A stretch of 40,456 nucleotides of DNA, taken from a virus. The stretch lies in IMG/VR virus record IMGVR_UViG_3300042922_001001, positions 1-40,456 of that record; one strand, 5' to 3'. How positions within the stretch are numbered: position 1 is the stretch's first letter; every line of letters begins with the position of its first letter. This document shows, piece by piece, positions 15,175-23,246 of this stretch. Both the position numbers and the translations under genes were made by a program. A model generated the notes under the pieces. It searched no databases and had not been told where the DNA came from. It saw only the letters and a list, made by a program, of their open reading frames with translations.

Positions 15175-16279
15175 CTTCGTCCTCCGCATCCTGCAGTGTC
15201 TCGAGCGTGAGCTTCACCGTGTCGGGTTCCGCGAGGGAGCCGGCGTACCCGAGCACCCTGTGGGCGGTCTCGCCGTCAGGTGCGAACCGGTGGTTCTCGG
15301 CGGTGACGTAGATGATCGAGCCGCGGCGAAGGGTCGTGAGGTCGACGCCCGCGGTGTCGAGGTCGAACGACCAGTGCTGCGTGGGCGTCTGACGAGCTCC
15401 GAGGTGGCCCTCGGTGCGCCCGTAGAGCGATCCGCCCGGCTCGGTTCCCGTCTCGGCTTTGAACGTCACCTTGTAATCGCGGATGACGCGGTCGTTCACG
15501 GTTGGCACCTGCGCGACTTGGAGCCGCTGCTCCGAGCCGTCGCCGATGCCGAAAGCACCGGTCCCGACGGCGCGGCCGCGGCGTTTGATCTTGAGGTTCT
15601 TCACCGGCGAATCGTCGCCACCGAGGGCTACCTCAATATCCGGACCGGTCAGGAACGGGGAGCCGATTCGGGCGTCCCACCCGTGCCCGCCATCACCGAA
15701 GATGACGGGCTGGAAGTCGATGTCGGGGCCGCCGGGTCGCTTCTCGATGTCGGCGATGATCGATTCGCCGAGGCGCATTTCGTAGCACCAGGTGATGAAC
15801 TCTTCGACGCCGGCTTCTTCGGGTGGGAGGTTGACGCGCATGGCCCACCGGGGGCTGTCCTCGTAGCGGAGGAGGTAGTACAGCGCTCGAGCGGCCATGC
15901 CGCGCCAGGAGAGACCGGACCAGGCGAAGACCCCGTCGGTGTGGTACCCGCCGACACCGTAGAGGAAGCGGCCCGAGAGGATCTCGCGGACGTCGGTGTG
16001 GGTGACGGCGTAGGTGCCGGCGTTGTCGTCGTAGTCCCAGTCGAGGATGAGGCCGTTGTAGATGGGGACGCCGTCGACCTTGTGCGTCAGCGCACGATCG
16101 CGGGGCCGGTTCTCGCCGAACAGGTCGACCCGGTCGGCGGCGCTGAGCCCGAGGGCGTCGATCTGGAACGTGTGGGTCTTGTCGACGACGCGGCCGCGGT
16201 CCCATTCGCCATCCGAGGGCTCGACGATCTCGAGCTCCTGCCCGGTGAGCGTCTCCCAGATCACGGTCTCTACGGCCAC
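15167..16279 (-). CDS. minor tail protein, tail tip (Gp37/Tal-like)
   Basis: 370 aa. It has the character of siphovirus tail-tip hub proteins that follow the distal tail protein: early strands (ELEIVEPSDGEWDRGRVV), a central domain with many Trp/Tyr and GVEEFITWCYEMRLGESI, and a C-terminal strand-rich part (HWSFDLDTAGVDL, RRGSIIYVTAENHR). Position between Dit and the tail peptidase supports this. It overlaps the next gene by 8 bases. The family is inferred mainly from gene order. Confidence 0.75.
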   Translation of the reverse strand: MAVETVIWETLTGQELEIVEPSDGEWDRGRVVDKTHTFQIDALGLSAADRVDLFGENRPRDRALTHKVDGVPIYNGLILDWDYDDNAGTYAVTHTDVREILSGRFLYGVGGYHTDGVFAWSGLSWRGMAARALYYLLRYEDSPRWAMRVNLPPEEAGVEEFITWCYEMRLGESIIADIEKRPGGPDIDFQPVIFGDGGHGWDARIGSPFLTGPDIEVALGGDDSPVKNLKIKRRGRAVGTGAFGIGDGSEQRLQVAQVPTVNDRVIRDYKVTFKAETGTEPGGSLYGRTEGHLGARQTPTQHWSFDLDTAGVDLTTLRRGSIIYVTAENHRFAPDGETAHRVLGYAGSLAEPDTVKLTLETLQDAEDEDG

Positions 16280-16295
16280 CAGGCGCTCCCTCGGG

Positions 16296-17081
16296 TCAGA
16301 CGAACGTGTGGTCGATCAGCGCGTCCAGGGTGCCCCCGGTGATGGACACCTGGATCGCATTGTCGGCGGGGACGGCGAAGCGCTGCAGCTTGGCGAACGC
16401 TCGGATCACTCTTACGCCGTTGACGTAGAACCGCCCGTTGGACATGTCGATCTCGTGCGTCTCGCCGGCGTTGAGGGGACGACGCACGACGATCTCGCGG
16501 CCACCGGGACCGGTGATCGTGTAGCCGGTTGGCTGGGGCGTGCCGGTCACGATGAGTCGCGGAGTGGACGCGAAGTTGCCGTCGTTGACGAGCGTGATGC
16601 TCGCGCCGGGTGTCGGCAACTGGTGGGGCTTCTGACGCTGGTACAGGCGGGGGTTCGCCGCCCACCATGTCATCGTGAACTTTGCGCGCAGGCCGGTGCC
16701 GTCGTCGTCGAACGTGGTTCGCTGGCCCGCGGCGAGGCGAGCCGATCCGAAGCGCTCGAAGCCGTTCCGCACCACCGAGAAGCCGAAGAGGCCGCCGTCG
16801 GCGCCGTGACCGACGACACGGTCGCGCCATGACTGGAGGTCGGAGGGACTCTCGGCGAGGCAGATGCCCTTGACGGGGATGAGTCTGCCGGCGAGGAAAC
16901 CGGGAACGTCGAACTCTCCGTGCGCGTTGGGCCGCTCCGCGGTGGAGCGGCGGGTGACGGGCTGATCGTCGATGCCGCCGGAGATGCCGCCTGGCAGCAC
17001 GAACAGCCCGTGGTGCCCGGTGTCCCCGTTGGGCGCCTGGCGGATCACCAGGCGCCCGGAGAGGATCTTCAGCAGCTCCAC
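16296..17081 (-). CDS. distal tail protein (Dit-like)
   Basis: 261 aa. This is the gene directly after the tape measure, with a 3-base gap. It shows the siphovirus distal-tail pattern: an N-terminal barrel with GFSVVRNGFERFGSARLAAGQR near the middle, and a C-terminal beta domain with RLIVTGTPQPTGYTITGPGG and NGRFYVNGVRVIRAF typical of such proteins. It caps the tail tube and anchors the tip hub and fibres. No enzymatic motif is seen. Confidence 0.8.
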   Translation of the reverse strand: MELLKILSGRLVIRQAPNGDTGHHGLFVLPGGISGGIDDQPVTRRSTAERPNAHGEFDVPGFLAGRLIPVKGICLAESPSDLQSWRDRVVGHGADGGLFGFSVVRNGFERFGSARLAAGQRTTFDDDGTGLRAKFTMTWWAANPRLYQRQKPHQLPTPGASITLVNDGNFASTPRLIVTGTPQPTGYTITGPGGREIVVRRPLNAGETHEIDMSNGRFYVNGVRVIRAFAKLQRFAVPADNAIQVSITGGTLDALIDHTFV

Positions 17082-17084
17082 GCG

Positions 17085-19964
17085 TCACCCCCCTCGTTTC
17101 TCGATGAACCCGGCAACCGTGTTTGCGGCGACCAGGCCCGACTCGACGGGGTCGCTCGATCCGTGCACGTGCACCTCGACGGCACCACCGCCCTCCGAAG
17201 GCGCCCGCGGCCCCTCGCTGGGGTCGTCTGGTGGTCGGGTCGCTCCCGTGGGCGGGACGGCCGCGATAGCGACCATCGCGCGCTGCACGATCGAGCTCGA
17301 GTCGGTGACGCCGAGGGCCATGCCTTCGCCGACCATCTGCCCGACCTCGGTGCGGAACACCCGCGAGGGAGACTGGATGCCGAGGGTGTCCTTGGCCCAG
17401 CCGATGACGCCGTCGAAGAATCCGCTGATCTGGTCGAGCAGCCACCCGCCCATGCCGGAGATGCCTTCCCAGAATCCGCGAACGACGTCGGCGCCGGCGT
17501 TGAGGAGCCAGCTTCCGGCGTCGCCGATGGCACTCATGACGGTGTCGAAGATGCCGCCGACGAACCCGCCGATCTGCGCGATCGCGCCGGAGACGGCGCC
17601 GACCATCCCGTTCCAGATGCCGCCGAAGAACGCGCTGATCGCGGACCACACGCCGTTCCACCAGTCCGAGAGCGCCTGGATGGGGCCCTGCACGGCGGTG
17701 ATGACGGATGCGACGATCGGGATCAGGAACGCGAGGATGCCGTTCCAGATGCCGGTGACAAAGTCGACGGCCGCGGTCCACACGCTCGCCCAGAACGTCC
17801 ACAGGGCGGTGAAGTACCCGACGACCGTGGTCACGATGAAGGTCACGATGGGGGTCAGGAACGCGACGATCGCGTTCCACACCGTGGTGACGACACCGAC
17901 GATGCCGTTCCAGATCGTCACGAGCACCGCGGCCATGACGAGGATGATGTTGATCCACGTCTCGACGTACACCCGGATGAGGGTCGCGATGAAGTCGAAC
18001 ACCGGCCCGAGGAACGACGCGATGGCGTTCCAGACGGTGGTGACGACGGAGACGATCCCGTTCCACAGGTCCGTGAAGAACGCCGCGAGCGCAGTCCATA
18101 CCGTGGTGGCGACGGCGACGATGTTCGCCCACGCCTCGGCGAGGAATCGGGTGAACTCGCCCCAGATCGCCTGTCCGAGCTCGGTCTGGGTGAAGAACCA
18201 CACCAGCCCGGCGACGAGCGCCACGATCGCGGCGATGATGAGGCCGATCGGGTTCGCCGCCATTGCTGCGTTGAGGAGCCACTGCCCGGCCGCTGCGACC
18301 CGGGCCGCGGTGTTCGCGGCGATCGTGGCGATGGTTCCCCGGACGGTGGCGCCGGTGTTCGCCGTCGTCGCGACGGTGGATGCTCCGGTGGCACCGGCGG
18401 CCGCGGCCTTCGCGAGTGCGAGCTGACGCTCGATGCGGACCGAGTTGTTGCGGAGCAGGTTGTTCGCGAAGTACACCGGGGTCGCGGCGAGCTCACCCGT
18501 GCGCAGCGCGAGGGTCGCGTTCGCCACGGCGGTGGATGCCACCCGCCAGGCGATGAACCCGGCGATGATCAGCGGCATCGCTGCGACGATCGTGTCGACG
18601 TGGTCGGCGAGGAACGACAGCACCTGCGTGAGCACGGTGACGCCGCCGGAGACGACCTTCGACATCGCCTGCCCGACCTTCGGCAGCTCCGCTCCGAACG
18701 ACGCGAACGCGGGCTGCAGCGTCGACATGGAGGTGCCGATGCTGCTGAACGCGCCTCGGACGTCGCCCTGGGTGAACGAGGAGAAGAACGAGGTGATCGC
18801 GTCCCGTGCGCCGAGCACGAAGGTGACGAACCCGGAGTCTTCCTCGACGTTGAACGCGCGGCGCAGCGCCCCCGTGAAGTCGCCCTGCACGATGAGGGCG
18901 TACAGGCCAGTGATCCCGTCGCGGATCCGCTGGATGCGGGTGACGACGGTGGAGTCTTCCTCGAGGTTGAACGCCTCACGGAATTTGCTGGTGAAGTCGC
19001 CCTGGACGATGAGGGCGTACAGGCCCTCGAGCCCGCCGACGATGCGCCCGAAGTCGATGGTGTCGATGTAGGCGGACACGGCGGCCATCGCCGGCGCGAG
19101 ACGCTCGGAGAACGCCGCCGCGTAGGGCTTGAGCGCCTCGGCTGCCCGGTCGACGGCGTTCGCGATCGACGAGAACAGGGTGGGTGCGCCGTCCACCCCG
19201 GACTGAACGAACATCGCCCCCAGGCGGGAGAACGCGGCACCGATATTCGCGAGCGCGCCGCGCGCGGTGGTGCCGGAGGACAGGGCCGCGCCGCCGACGC
19301 TCTTCTCGAGCGCGAGCTGGAACGTCTCGAAGTTGACCTTGCCTTCGGAGACCATCTTCGCGGCCTCGTCGGACGTGACGCCCATCTGGGAGGCCACGGC
19401 CTGCAGGATCGGGATGCCCCGGTCCTGGAACTGCTGCATCGTCTCGGTCGTGAGCTTCTGGTTCGTCGCGACCTTGTTGATGATGCTGCCCATCTCGGAC
19501 AGCGGCGCCTTCGCGATCGTGGCGGAGTCGGCGGTGAGCTTCAGCACCCGAGTGAGGGCCTCGCCGGGGGCGATGCCGGCGGCGACGGAGGAGGCGGCGA
19601 TCTGTGCGGACTGGTCGAGCCCGAACGCGGTGCCCTTCACCGAGGCGAGAGCGGACTCCATGATGGTCTGCACCGACTCGGCGGAGTGCCCGAGCCCGGT
19701 GAGCTGGGCCTTGGCGTCCTGGATGTTGAGGGCTCGGTCGAGGCCCTTCGCGCTGATCGCGGCGACCGCTGTGGTGGCCGCGGCAACACCAGCGGCGATC
19801 CCGACGCCGATGCCACGCACGGCGCGCCCGAAGGCTTCCTTGAACCGGCCCCCAGCTTCCGAGGCGGAGGTGTTGATCTGGTCGAGCACCTCGCCCCGGA
19901 AACCGGGGAATGTGGGCTGGATGGGGACTTCGCCCGCGCCGACAATGGTCACCGGCACCCCCAT
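17085..19964 (-). CDS. tape measure protein
   Basis: 959 aa, the longest gene. N-terminal helical region with RFKEAFGRAVRGIG and a hydrophobic stretch (about 50-75). It contains the TMP_2-type segment (NIQDAKAQLTGLGHSAESVQTIMESAL, SEGKVNFETFQLALEKS). Two copies of a GLYALIVQGDFT block lie around 310-365, and a partial third follows. Many Trp-containing hydrophobic repeats of the WNGIV..VVTTVWNAI type run from about 620 to 800. These features and size are diagnostic of the protein that sets tail length and helps DNA entry. The GTG/ATG region at 19964 lies just after the chaperone stop. Confidence 0.93.
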   Translation of the reverse strand: MGVPVTIVGAGEVPIQPTFPGFRGEVLDQINTSASEAGGRFKEAFGRAVRGIGVGIAAGVAAATTAVAAISAKGLDRALNIQDAKAQLTGLGHSAESVQTIMESALASVKGTAFGLDQSAQIAASSVAAGIAPGEALTRVLKLTADSATIAKAPLSEMGSIINKVATNQKLTTETMQQFQDRGIPILQAVASQMGVTSDEAAKMVSEGKVNFETFQLALEKSVGGAALSSGTTARGALANIGAAFSRLGAMFVQSGVDGAPTLFSSIANAVDRAAEALKPYAAAFSERLAPAMAAVSAYIDTIDFGRIVGGLEGLYALIVQGDFTSKFREAFNLEEDSTVVTRIQRIRDGITGLYALIVQGDFTGALRRAFNVEEDSGFVTFVLGARDAITSFFSSFTQGDVRGAFSSIGTSMSTLQPAFASFGAELPKVGQAMSKVVSGGVTVLTQVLSFLADHVDTIVAAMPLIIAGFIAWRVASTAVANATLALRTGELAATPVYFANNLLRNNSVRIERQLALAKAAAAGATGASTVATTANTGATVRGTIATIAANTAARVAAAGQWLLNAAMAANPIGLIIAAIVALVAGLVWFFTQTELGQAIWGEFTRFLAEAWANIVAVATTVWTALAAFFTDLWNGIVSVVTTVWNAIASFLGPVFDFIATLIRVYVETWINIILVMAAVLVTIWNGIVGVVTTVWNAIVAFLTPIVTFIVTTVVGYFTALWTFWASVWTAAVDFVTGIWNGILAFLIPIVASVITAVQGPIQALSDWWNGVWSAISAFFGGIWNGMVGAVSGAIAQIGGFVGGIFDTVMSAIGDAGSWLLNAGADVVRGFWEGISGMGGWLLDQISGFFDGVIGWAKDTLGIQSPSRVFRTEVGQMVGEGMALGVTDSSSIVQRAMVAIAAVPPTGATRPPDDPSEGPRAPSEGGGAVEVHVHGSSDPVESGLVAANTVAGFIEKRGG

Positions 19965-19968
19965 GTGG

Positions 19969-20358
19969 TTAGTGAGCGAACACGGACCTGGACGCGAGCT
20001 CGGCGCGCAGTTGCGCGCGCTCTTGCGGAGTGACGTCGGCCTCCTGGGTCTGCGACCAGGGGGTCGGCAGCTCCACCGGATCCGGGTGGGTGGCGGTGTC
20101 GCGGTTGGCGTTCATGAACGCCGTCGCGTGCGTCCACGCGATGAACTCCGCGTACGTGACGGTGTGCTTCCACCCCGCCACGGACGCTGTCGTGTGCGAT
20201 CCGAACTCACGCTCGAGCTCGGCGACGAAGTCGATCGCATCCCGGAACGAGATGCTCCGGCCAATGTCGTCGAGATTCAGTCCGAGGTAGCGTCGGAAGT
20301 CGAATCGGAGGGCCCGCCGATGCCGTCCGACGAAGGCGTAGAGGGCGAGGATTCCCCC
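19969..20358 (-). CDS. tail assembly chaperone, -1 frame extension
   Basis: The -1 frame relative to the first chaperone is open from GGGGGAA (20352-20358) to the stop at 19969. It encodes a typical second chaperone module: LRFDFRRYLGLNLDDIG, SISFRDAIDFVAELERE, GWKHTVTYAEFIAW. There is no good independent start until a GTG at 20181, which would remove the most conserved half. Expression as a frameshift fusion with the 20277-20663 product is therefore expected, as in lambda G/GT and most long-tailed phages. The fusion would have about 230 residues. Confidence 0.8.
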   Translation of the reverse strand, partial: GGILALYAFVGRHRRALRFDFRRYLGLNLDDIGRSISFRDAIDFVAELEREFGSHTTASVAGWKHTVTYAEFIAWTHATAFMNANRDTATHPDPVELPTPWSQTQEADVTPQERAQLRAELASRSVFAH

Positions 20359-20663
20359 AGGCCGGCTCCCATCCGGTTACCGAGCTCCTCGGCGTAGCGC
20401 ATGAGGATGACGAACGCGCGGGCACCGTCGCGCATGGCGACGATCTTGTCCCGGTCCTCCGGCCAGAGGATCTCCTCGCGCAGGTACCGCGGGAGTGCTT
20501 TCTCGTCGATCTCGTCCATGTCCATGAACTTCTCGAGCCGGTCGATGGGCACGCGCAGGTCGAGGGAGATCTCCCCCTCGCCGGTCTGGCACTTCAGGTG
20601 ATCCTCGACGACGAGGAAGTCGGGCTTGGGGCCGGGTTCCGGCTTGGTCTTGGTGGTCGCCAT
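20277..20663 (-). CDS. tail assembly chaperone, upstream product
   Basis: 128 aa, starting MATTKTKPEPG. It has an acidic, helical core (VPIDRLEKFMDMDEIDEKALPRYLREEILWPEDRDK) and a low-complexity Ser/Asp-rich C-terminus after the frameshift site, which is only read in the unshifted product. It sits between the major tail protein and the tape measure, the invariant place for this gene. It keeps the tape measure soluble until the tail tube assembles. It is not a virion protein in characterised phages. Confidence 0.88.
   Translation of the reverse strand: MATTKTKPEPGPKPDFLVVEDHLKCQTGEGEISLDLRVPIDRLEKFMDMDEIDEKALPRYLREEILWPEDRDKIVAMRDGARAFVILMRYAEELGNRMGAGLGESSPSTPSSDGIGGPSDSTSDATSD
20352..20358 (-). 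promoter_or_regulatory. candidate -1 frameshift slippery site
   Basis: GGGGGAA on the coding strand, inside CTG GGG GAA. From here the -1 frame is open to 19969 and the zero frame ends at 20277. The P-site GGG re-pairs perfectly after slipping; the A-site re-pairing is imperfect, so efficiency is uncertain. No other heptamer in the overlap fits better. Confidence 0.55.
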
Positions 20664-20740
20664 GATGGGCCTTTCGGTTGGTGATGGGCGGAGGGTGACT
20701 GCTGGCCGGGGTGCCCATCCGGCCCCGGCCAGCAGGTAGG

Positions 20741-21553
20741 TCACGCGCGGGTGTACGCGCGCGCGGTCGATGCACCGGCGGGGCCGGTGACGATGATCGG
20801 CGCCGAACCGGCGGAACCCGGGGGGACGACGACCTTGATCTGGGTGGACGATTCGACGGTGAACAGCGGTGCCGCGACGCCACCGAAGGTGACCCCGGTG
20901 GCGCCGTAGAAGCCGGTGCCGGTGAGGGTGACGACCTGGCCGGCGGCCTGACCCGTCGGGTTCGCCGAGGTGATGGTCGGGGCGACGGTGCTGGCGGGCG
21001 GGATGAGCCACTCGCCGAGGTGCTCGTTGTTCAGCCGCGGCGAACGACGCAGTCCGAAGGTCAGCTCGAGGCCGTTGACCTTGCCGCGCTCGGACTTGTC
21101 GACCTTCGCCTTCGTCAGGAACACGTCGGCGACGCGGCGTCGGATGACGCCCCCCTTGAAGATCTCCTCGGAGAACACGACGAGATCCTGGATGTACCCG
21201 CCAGCGTCGATCGTGATGAACCCGTTCGCGTCGGGCGTCTTGCCCCAGGCGATCTTGCGGGCGAGGCGGTCGTACTGGGCGAGCTTGACCACCAGGGTCG
21301 GGTCCGACAGGCCGCTGGGGATCGAGTACCCGTCCTGGAAGAACTTCTGCCGGTCCCCGTCGGGCTCGAGCGTCCACTCGAACCCGCCGTCCTCGGTGAG
21401 GAGGCCGGCCTTCTCGAACGCGGGGTCGAGGGTGAGAGTGGGGCTGTTGCCCTCGGCGGGGGTGGGAATGGCGGTGCCCGCGGGGGCGATGCCGAGGGAT
21501 CCCGTGACCGGGATACCGACGGCGGAGATGTCGTTGCCGAACGCGTCGACCAT
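20741..21553 (-). CDS. major tail protein with C-terminal Ig-like (IPT/TIG) domain
   Basis: 270 aa. Residues 1-180 are the tube-forming domain (GLSDPTLVVKLAQYDRLARKIAWGKTPDANG and FSEEIFKGGVIRRRVADVFLTKAKVDK). A separate IPT/TIG Ig-like domain begins near 188 with PTITSANPTGQAAGQVVTLTGTGF and ends with APIIVTGPAG. The added domain would decorate the outside of the tail tube, where such domains bind host surface sugars loosely. Place after the tail terminator and before the chaperone fits. Confidence 0.9.
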   Translation of the reverse strand: MVDAFGNDISAVGIPVTGSLGIAPAGTAIPTPAEGNSPTLTLDPAFEKAGLLTEDGGFEWTLEPDGDRQKFFQDGYSIPSGLSDPTLVVKLAQYDRLARKIAWGKTPDANGFITIDAGGYIQDLVVFSEEIFKGGVIRRRVADVFLTKAKVDKSERGKVNGLELTFGLRRSPRLNNEHLGEWLIPPASTVAPTITSANPTGQAAGQVVTLTGTGFYGATGVTFGGVAAPLFTVESSTQIKVVVPPGSAGSAPIIVTGPAGASTARAYTRA

Positions 21554-21600
21554 GCTTGTGCTCCTTCGAAGCGGTGGACCGTCCGGTCCGGGTGGGTGGG

Positions 21601-22026
21601 TTACAGCGCCTTGCCGACGACGCTCAAGGTGAACGTCATGTAGCGCCGGGCGCGCGGCTGTGACTCGCTGACCTCGTACGGGCCGAGCGAGCCGAGGACG
21701 GCCGCGACAGGGTTGTCGGGGCCGACACTGGGAATCTGGGTGCGGAGGGCGTGCACGATAGCGGCGAGGTCTTCCGCGTCCTTCGGGTTCTCCTCGTTGC
21801 CCGCGAGCACAGACAGCCCTACGTTGCGGCGACCGGTCACGATCGACGTGTCGGGTCCGCCGTCGTTGCGGATCACCAGGAGCCGGGCGGGGAACTCGCC
21901 CTTGGGTTCACGGTTGTCGACCTCGACACCGCGGCACACGTCCTCCGGGCGGGCGGCGAGGGCCGCGCGGTACCAGTTGACGAGGAAGAGGGTGAGGTCG
22001 GCGTGGATGACCGCCGGGTCAGACAC
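21601..22026 (-). CDS. tail terminator protein
   Basis: 141 aa. Alpha/beta pattern with ADLTLFLVNWYRAAL as first helix, EFPARLLVIRNDGG as the central strand and NEENPKDAEDLAAIVHALRTQI as the second helix, a layout shared with HK97-type minor tail/terminator proteins. It is located between the gp10-like gene and the major tail protein, the standard position. It overlaps the upstream gene by 8 bases. It caps the tail tube and joins it to the head (family knowledge). Confidence 0.75.
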   Translation of the reverse strand: MSDPAVIHADLTLFLVNWYRAALAARPEDVCRGVEVDNREPKGEFPARLLVIRNDGGPDTSIVTGRRNVGLSVLAGNEENPKDAEDLAAIVHALRTQIPSVGPDNPVAAVLGSLGPYEVSESQPRARRYMTFTLSVVGKAL

Positions 22027-22300
22027 GGCTCGCGGCCTTGCCGAGCGCGCGGGCCAGGGTGCCCTCTCGGGATTCGACGATCATCGCGTGCCGAACGTCC
22101 GCGACCACCGTCGCGACGACCCCGTCGGGCCCCTCGGCGACCTCGACGTGAATGCTGTCGCGGTACTCCCCCGTCGCGACCGGCGCGTCAGCGCGGGCGA
22201 TGTCGCGAACGGTGTCTGCGGCGTCGGTGACGAGCTCGCGAACACCGGCAGAGCGGGCAATCTCGTCGAGCGCGTCATCAAAGAAGACGGCGGCCATCAT
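22019..22300 (-). CDS. HK97 gp10-like tail completion protein
   Basis: 93 aa. It shows the family signature: an N-terminal helix then ADAPVATGEYRDSIHVEV and a C-terminal HAMIVESREGTLARAL motif, typical of the short gp10-like proteins. The ATG at 22300 overlaps the stop of the preceding gene (ATGATGGCC), with a second ATG at 22297. Fits between the head closure and tail terminator genes. Confidence 0.8.
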   Translation of the reverse strand: MMAAVFFDDALDEIARSAGVRELVTDAADTVRDIARADAPVATGEYRDSIHVEVAEGPDGVVATVVADVRHAMIVESREGTLARALGKAASRV

Positions 22301-22632
22301 CCCTCCCGTTCTTCCAGGGGCGCTTCGATGCCCGCTTCCCAGCCGTCGAAGGGGCTGGTGTAGGGCGCGGGGCGGACGTTGACGAAGAAGGTCCCCTCGG
22401 GGGCGCGGATGCGGTCGCCGGGGCTCACGTCGGATCCGACGGCGGCGTAGAGGCTCATCTCGGTGAGCACCTGCGCGCGTGTCGCCGTCTCGCTGCGGGT
22501 GCTGGAACTGGGGGCGAGGAATGCGTCCTCGTTGAGCGCGATCGTGGCCGCGTCGCTCCACGCACCCGGGACAGTACGGGCGGGGTTGTACGGGTCGGGG
22601 ATGGGTGGCCTACGGTCGCGGAAAATCGTCAC
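22297..22632 (-). CDS. head closure / head-tail stopper protein
   Basis: 111 aa, GTG start. Beta-rich, with an SPGDRIRAPEGTFFVNVRPAPYTSPFDGWEAGIEAPL end that matches the small stopper proteins of SPP1/HK97-type connectors. Its position second in the connector block is characteristic. It overlaps both neighbours. Confidence 0.75.
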   Translation of the reverse strand: MTIFRDRRPPIPDPYNPARTVPGAWSDAATIALNEDAFLAPSSSTRSETATRAQVLTEMSLYAAVGSDVSPGDRIRAPEGTFFVNVRPAPYTSPFDGWEAGIEAPLEEREG

Positions 22633-23224
22633 GGCGTCCCCCTCCGCTGGGCTGGGCGTACGTGCCGCCGAGCTTCGGCGGGCGCAGGCTCCGCGCGACC
22701 GCCTCCACAGCCGGCGAGAGAGCGACCTGGCCTCCGACCGCCCACGCGGCGAACGATCCGCCCTCGCTGTATGGGCCGGCGGTGCGGGAGAACTGGGTCA
22801 TTCCTGCACGCGCGCGTTTGTCGATGTCGAATGCTGCCGCGACCGCGCCGGCGACGGTGGTACGCACGATCTCGGGCGCCTCTTCGTCTCCGAACGAGTA
22901 GTCCACGCGCACGAAGCGCGAGGTGCACCCGGTGAGGGTGAGCACGCTCCCGAATCGGGTGTACGCGACTGGGCGGCCGTCGTCGTCGGTGACGGAGTGC
23001 ACGGCGGTGACGGGCGACTCGGAGAGCCGCACCTCCCCACCGTGGGAGCGGAATCGGTTGGTGCGACGCCCCTTCGTGAAGGTGCGGCGAGCTTCCTTGC
23101 GGAACAGCTCGGACACCTTCACGAGGGCGTCGTAGACACGCTGCCGCTCGGAGGAGGTCAAGTCACGGCCGAGTGCCGTCTCGACATCGTCGGCCGTAGC
23201 AAGCGGTGTGTACTCGTCAGCCAT
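22610..23224 (-). CDS. head-tail adaptor protein
   Basis: 204 aa. An N-terminal helical bundle (ATADDVETALGRDLTSSERQRVYDALVKVSELFRKEARR) is like gp6/gp15 adaptors that bind the portal ring. A strand region around 60-110 (FRSHGGEVRLSESPVTAVHSV) and a further helix with VRTTVAGAVAAAFD follow. The last 40 residues are flexible. It is the first connector gene after the capsid, as expected. Confidence 0.8.
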   Translation of the reverse strand: MADEYTPLATADDVETALGRDLTSSERQRVYDALVKVSELFRKEARRTFTKGRRTNRFRSHGGEVRLSESPVTAVHSVTDDDGRPVAYTRFGSVLTLTGCTSRFVRVDYSFGDEEAPEIVRTTVAGAVAAAFDIDKRARAGMTQFSRTAGPYSEGGSFAAWAVGGQVALSPAVEAVARSLRPPKLGGTYAQPSGGGRRDDFPRP

Positions 23225-23246
23225 GACCTGACCTCCTCTCGATGGG

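Noticed and set aside
16920-20033. A 1037-codon plus-strand frame opposite the tape measure and its neighbours
   Set aside because: Composition is Arg/Asp/Gly-rich, as expected for the shadow of high-GC coding on the other strand; the minus strand has a clear tape measure and Dit.
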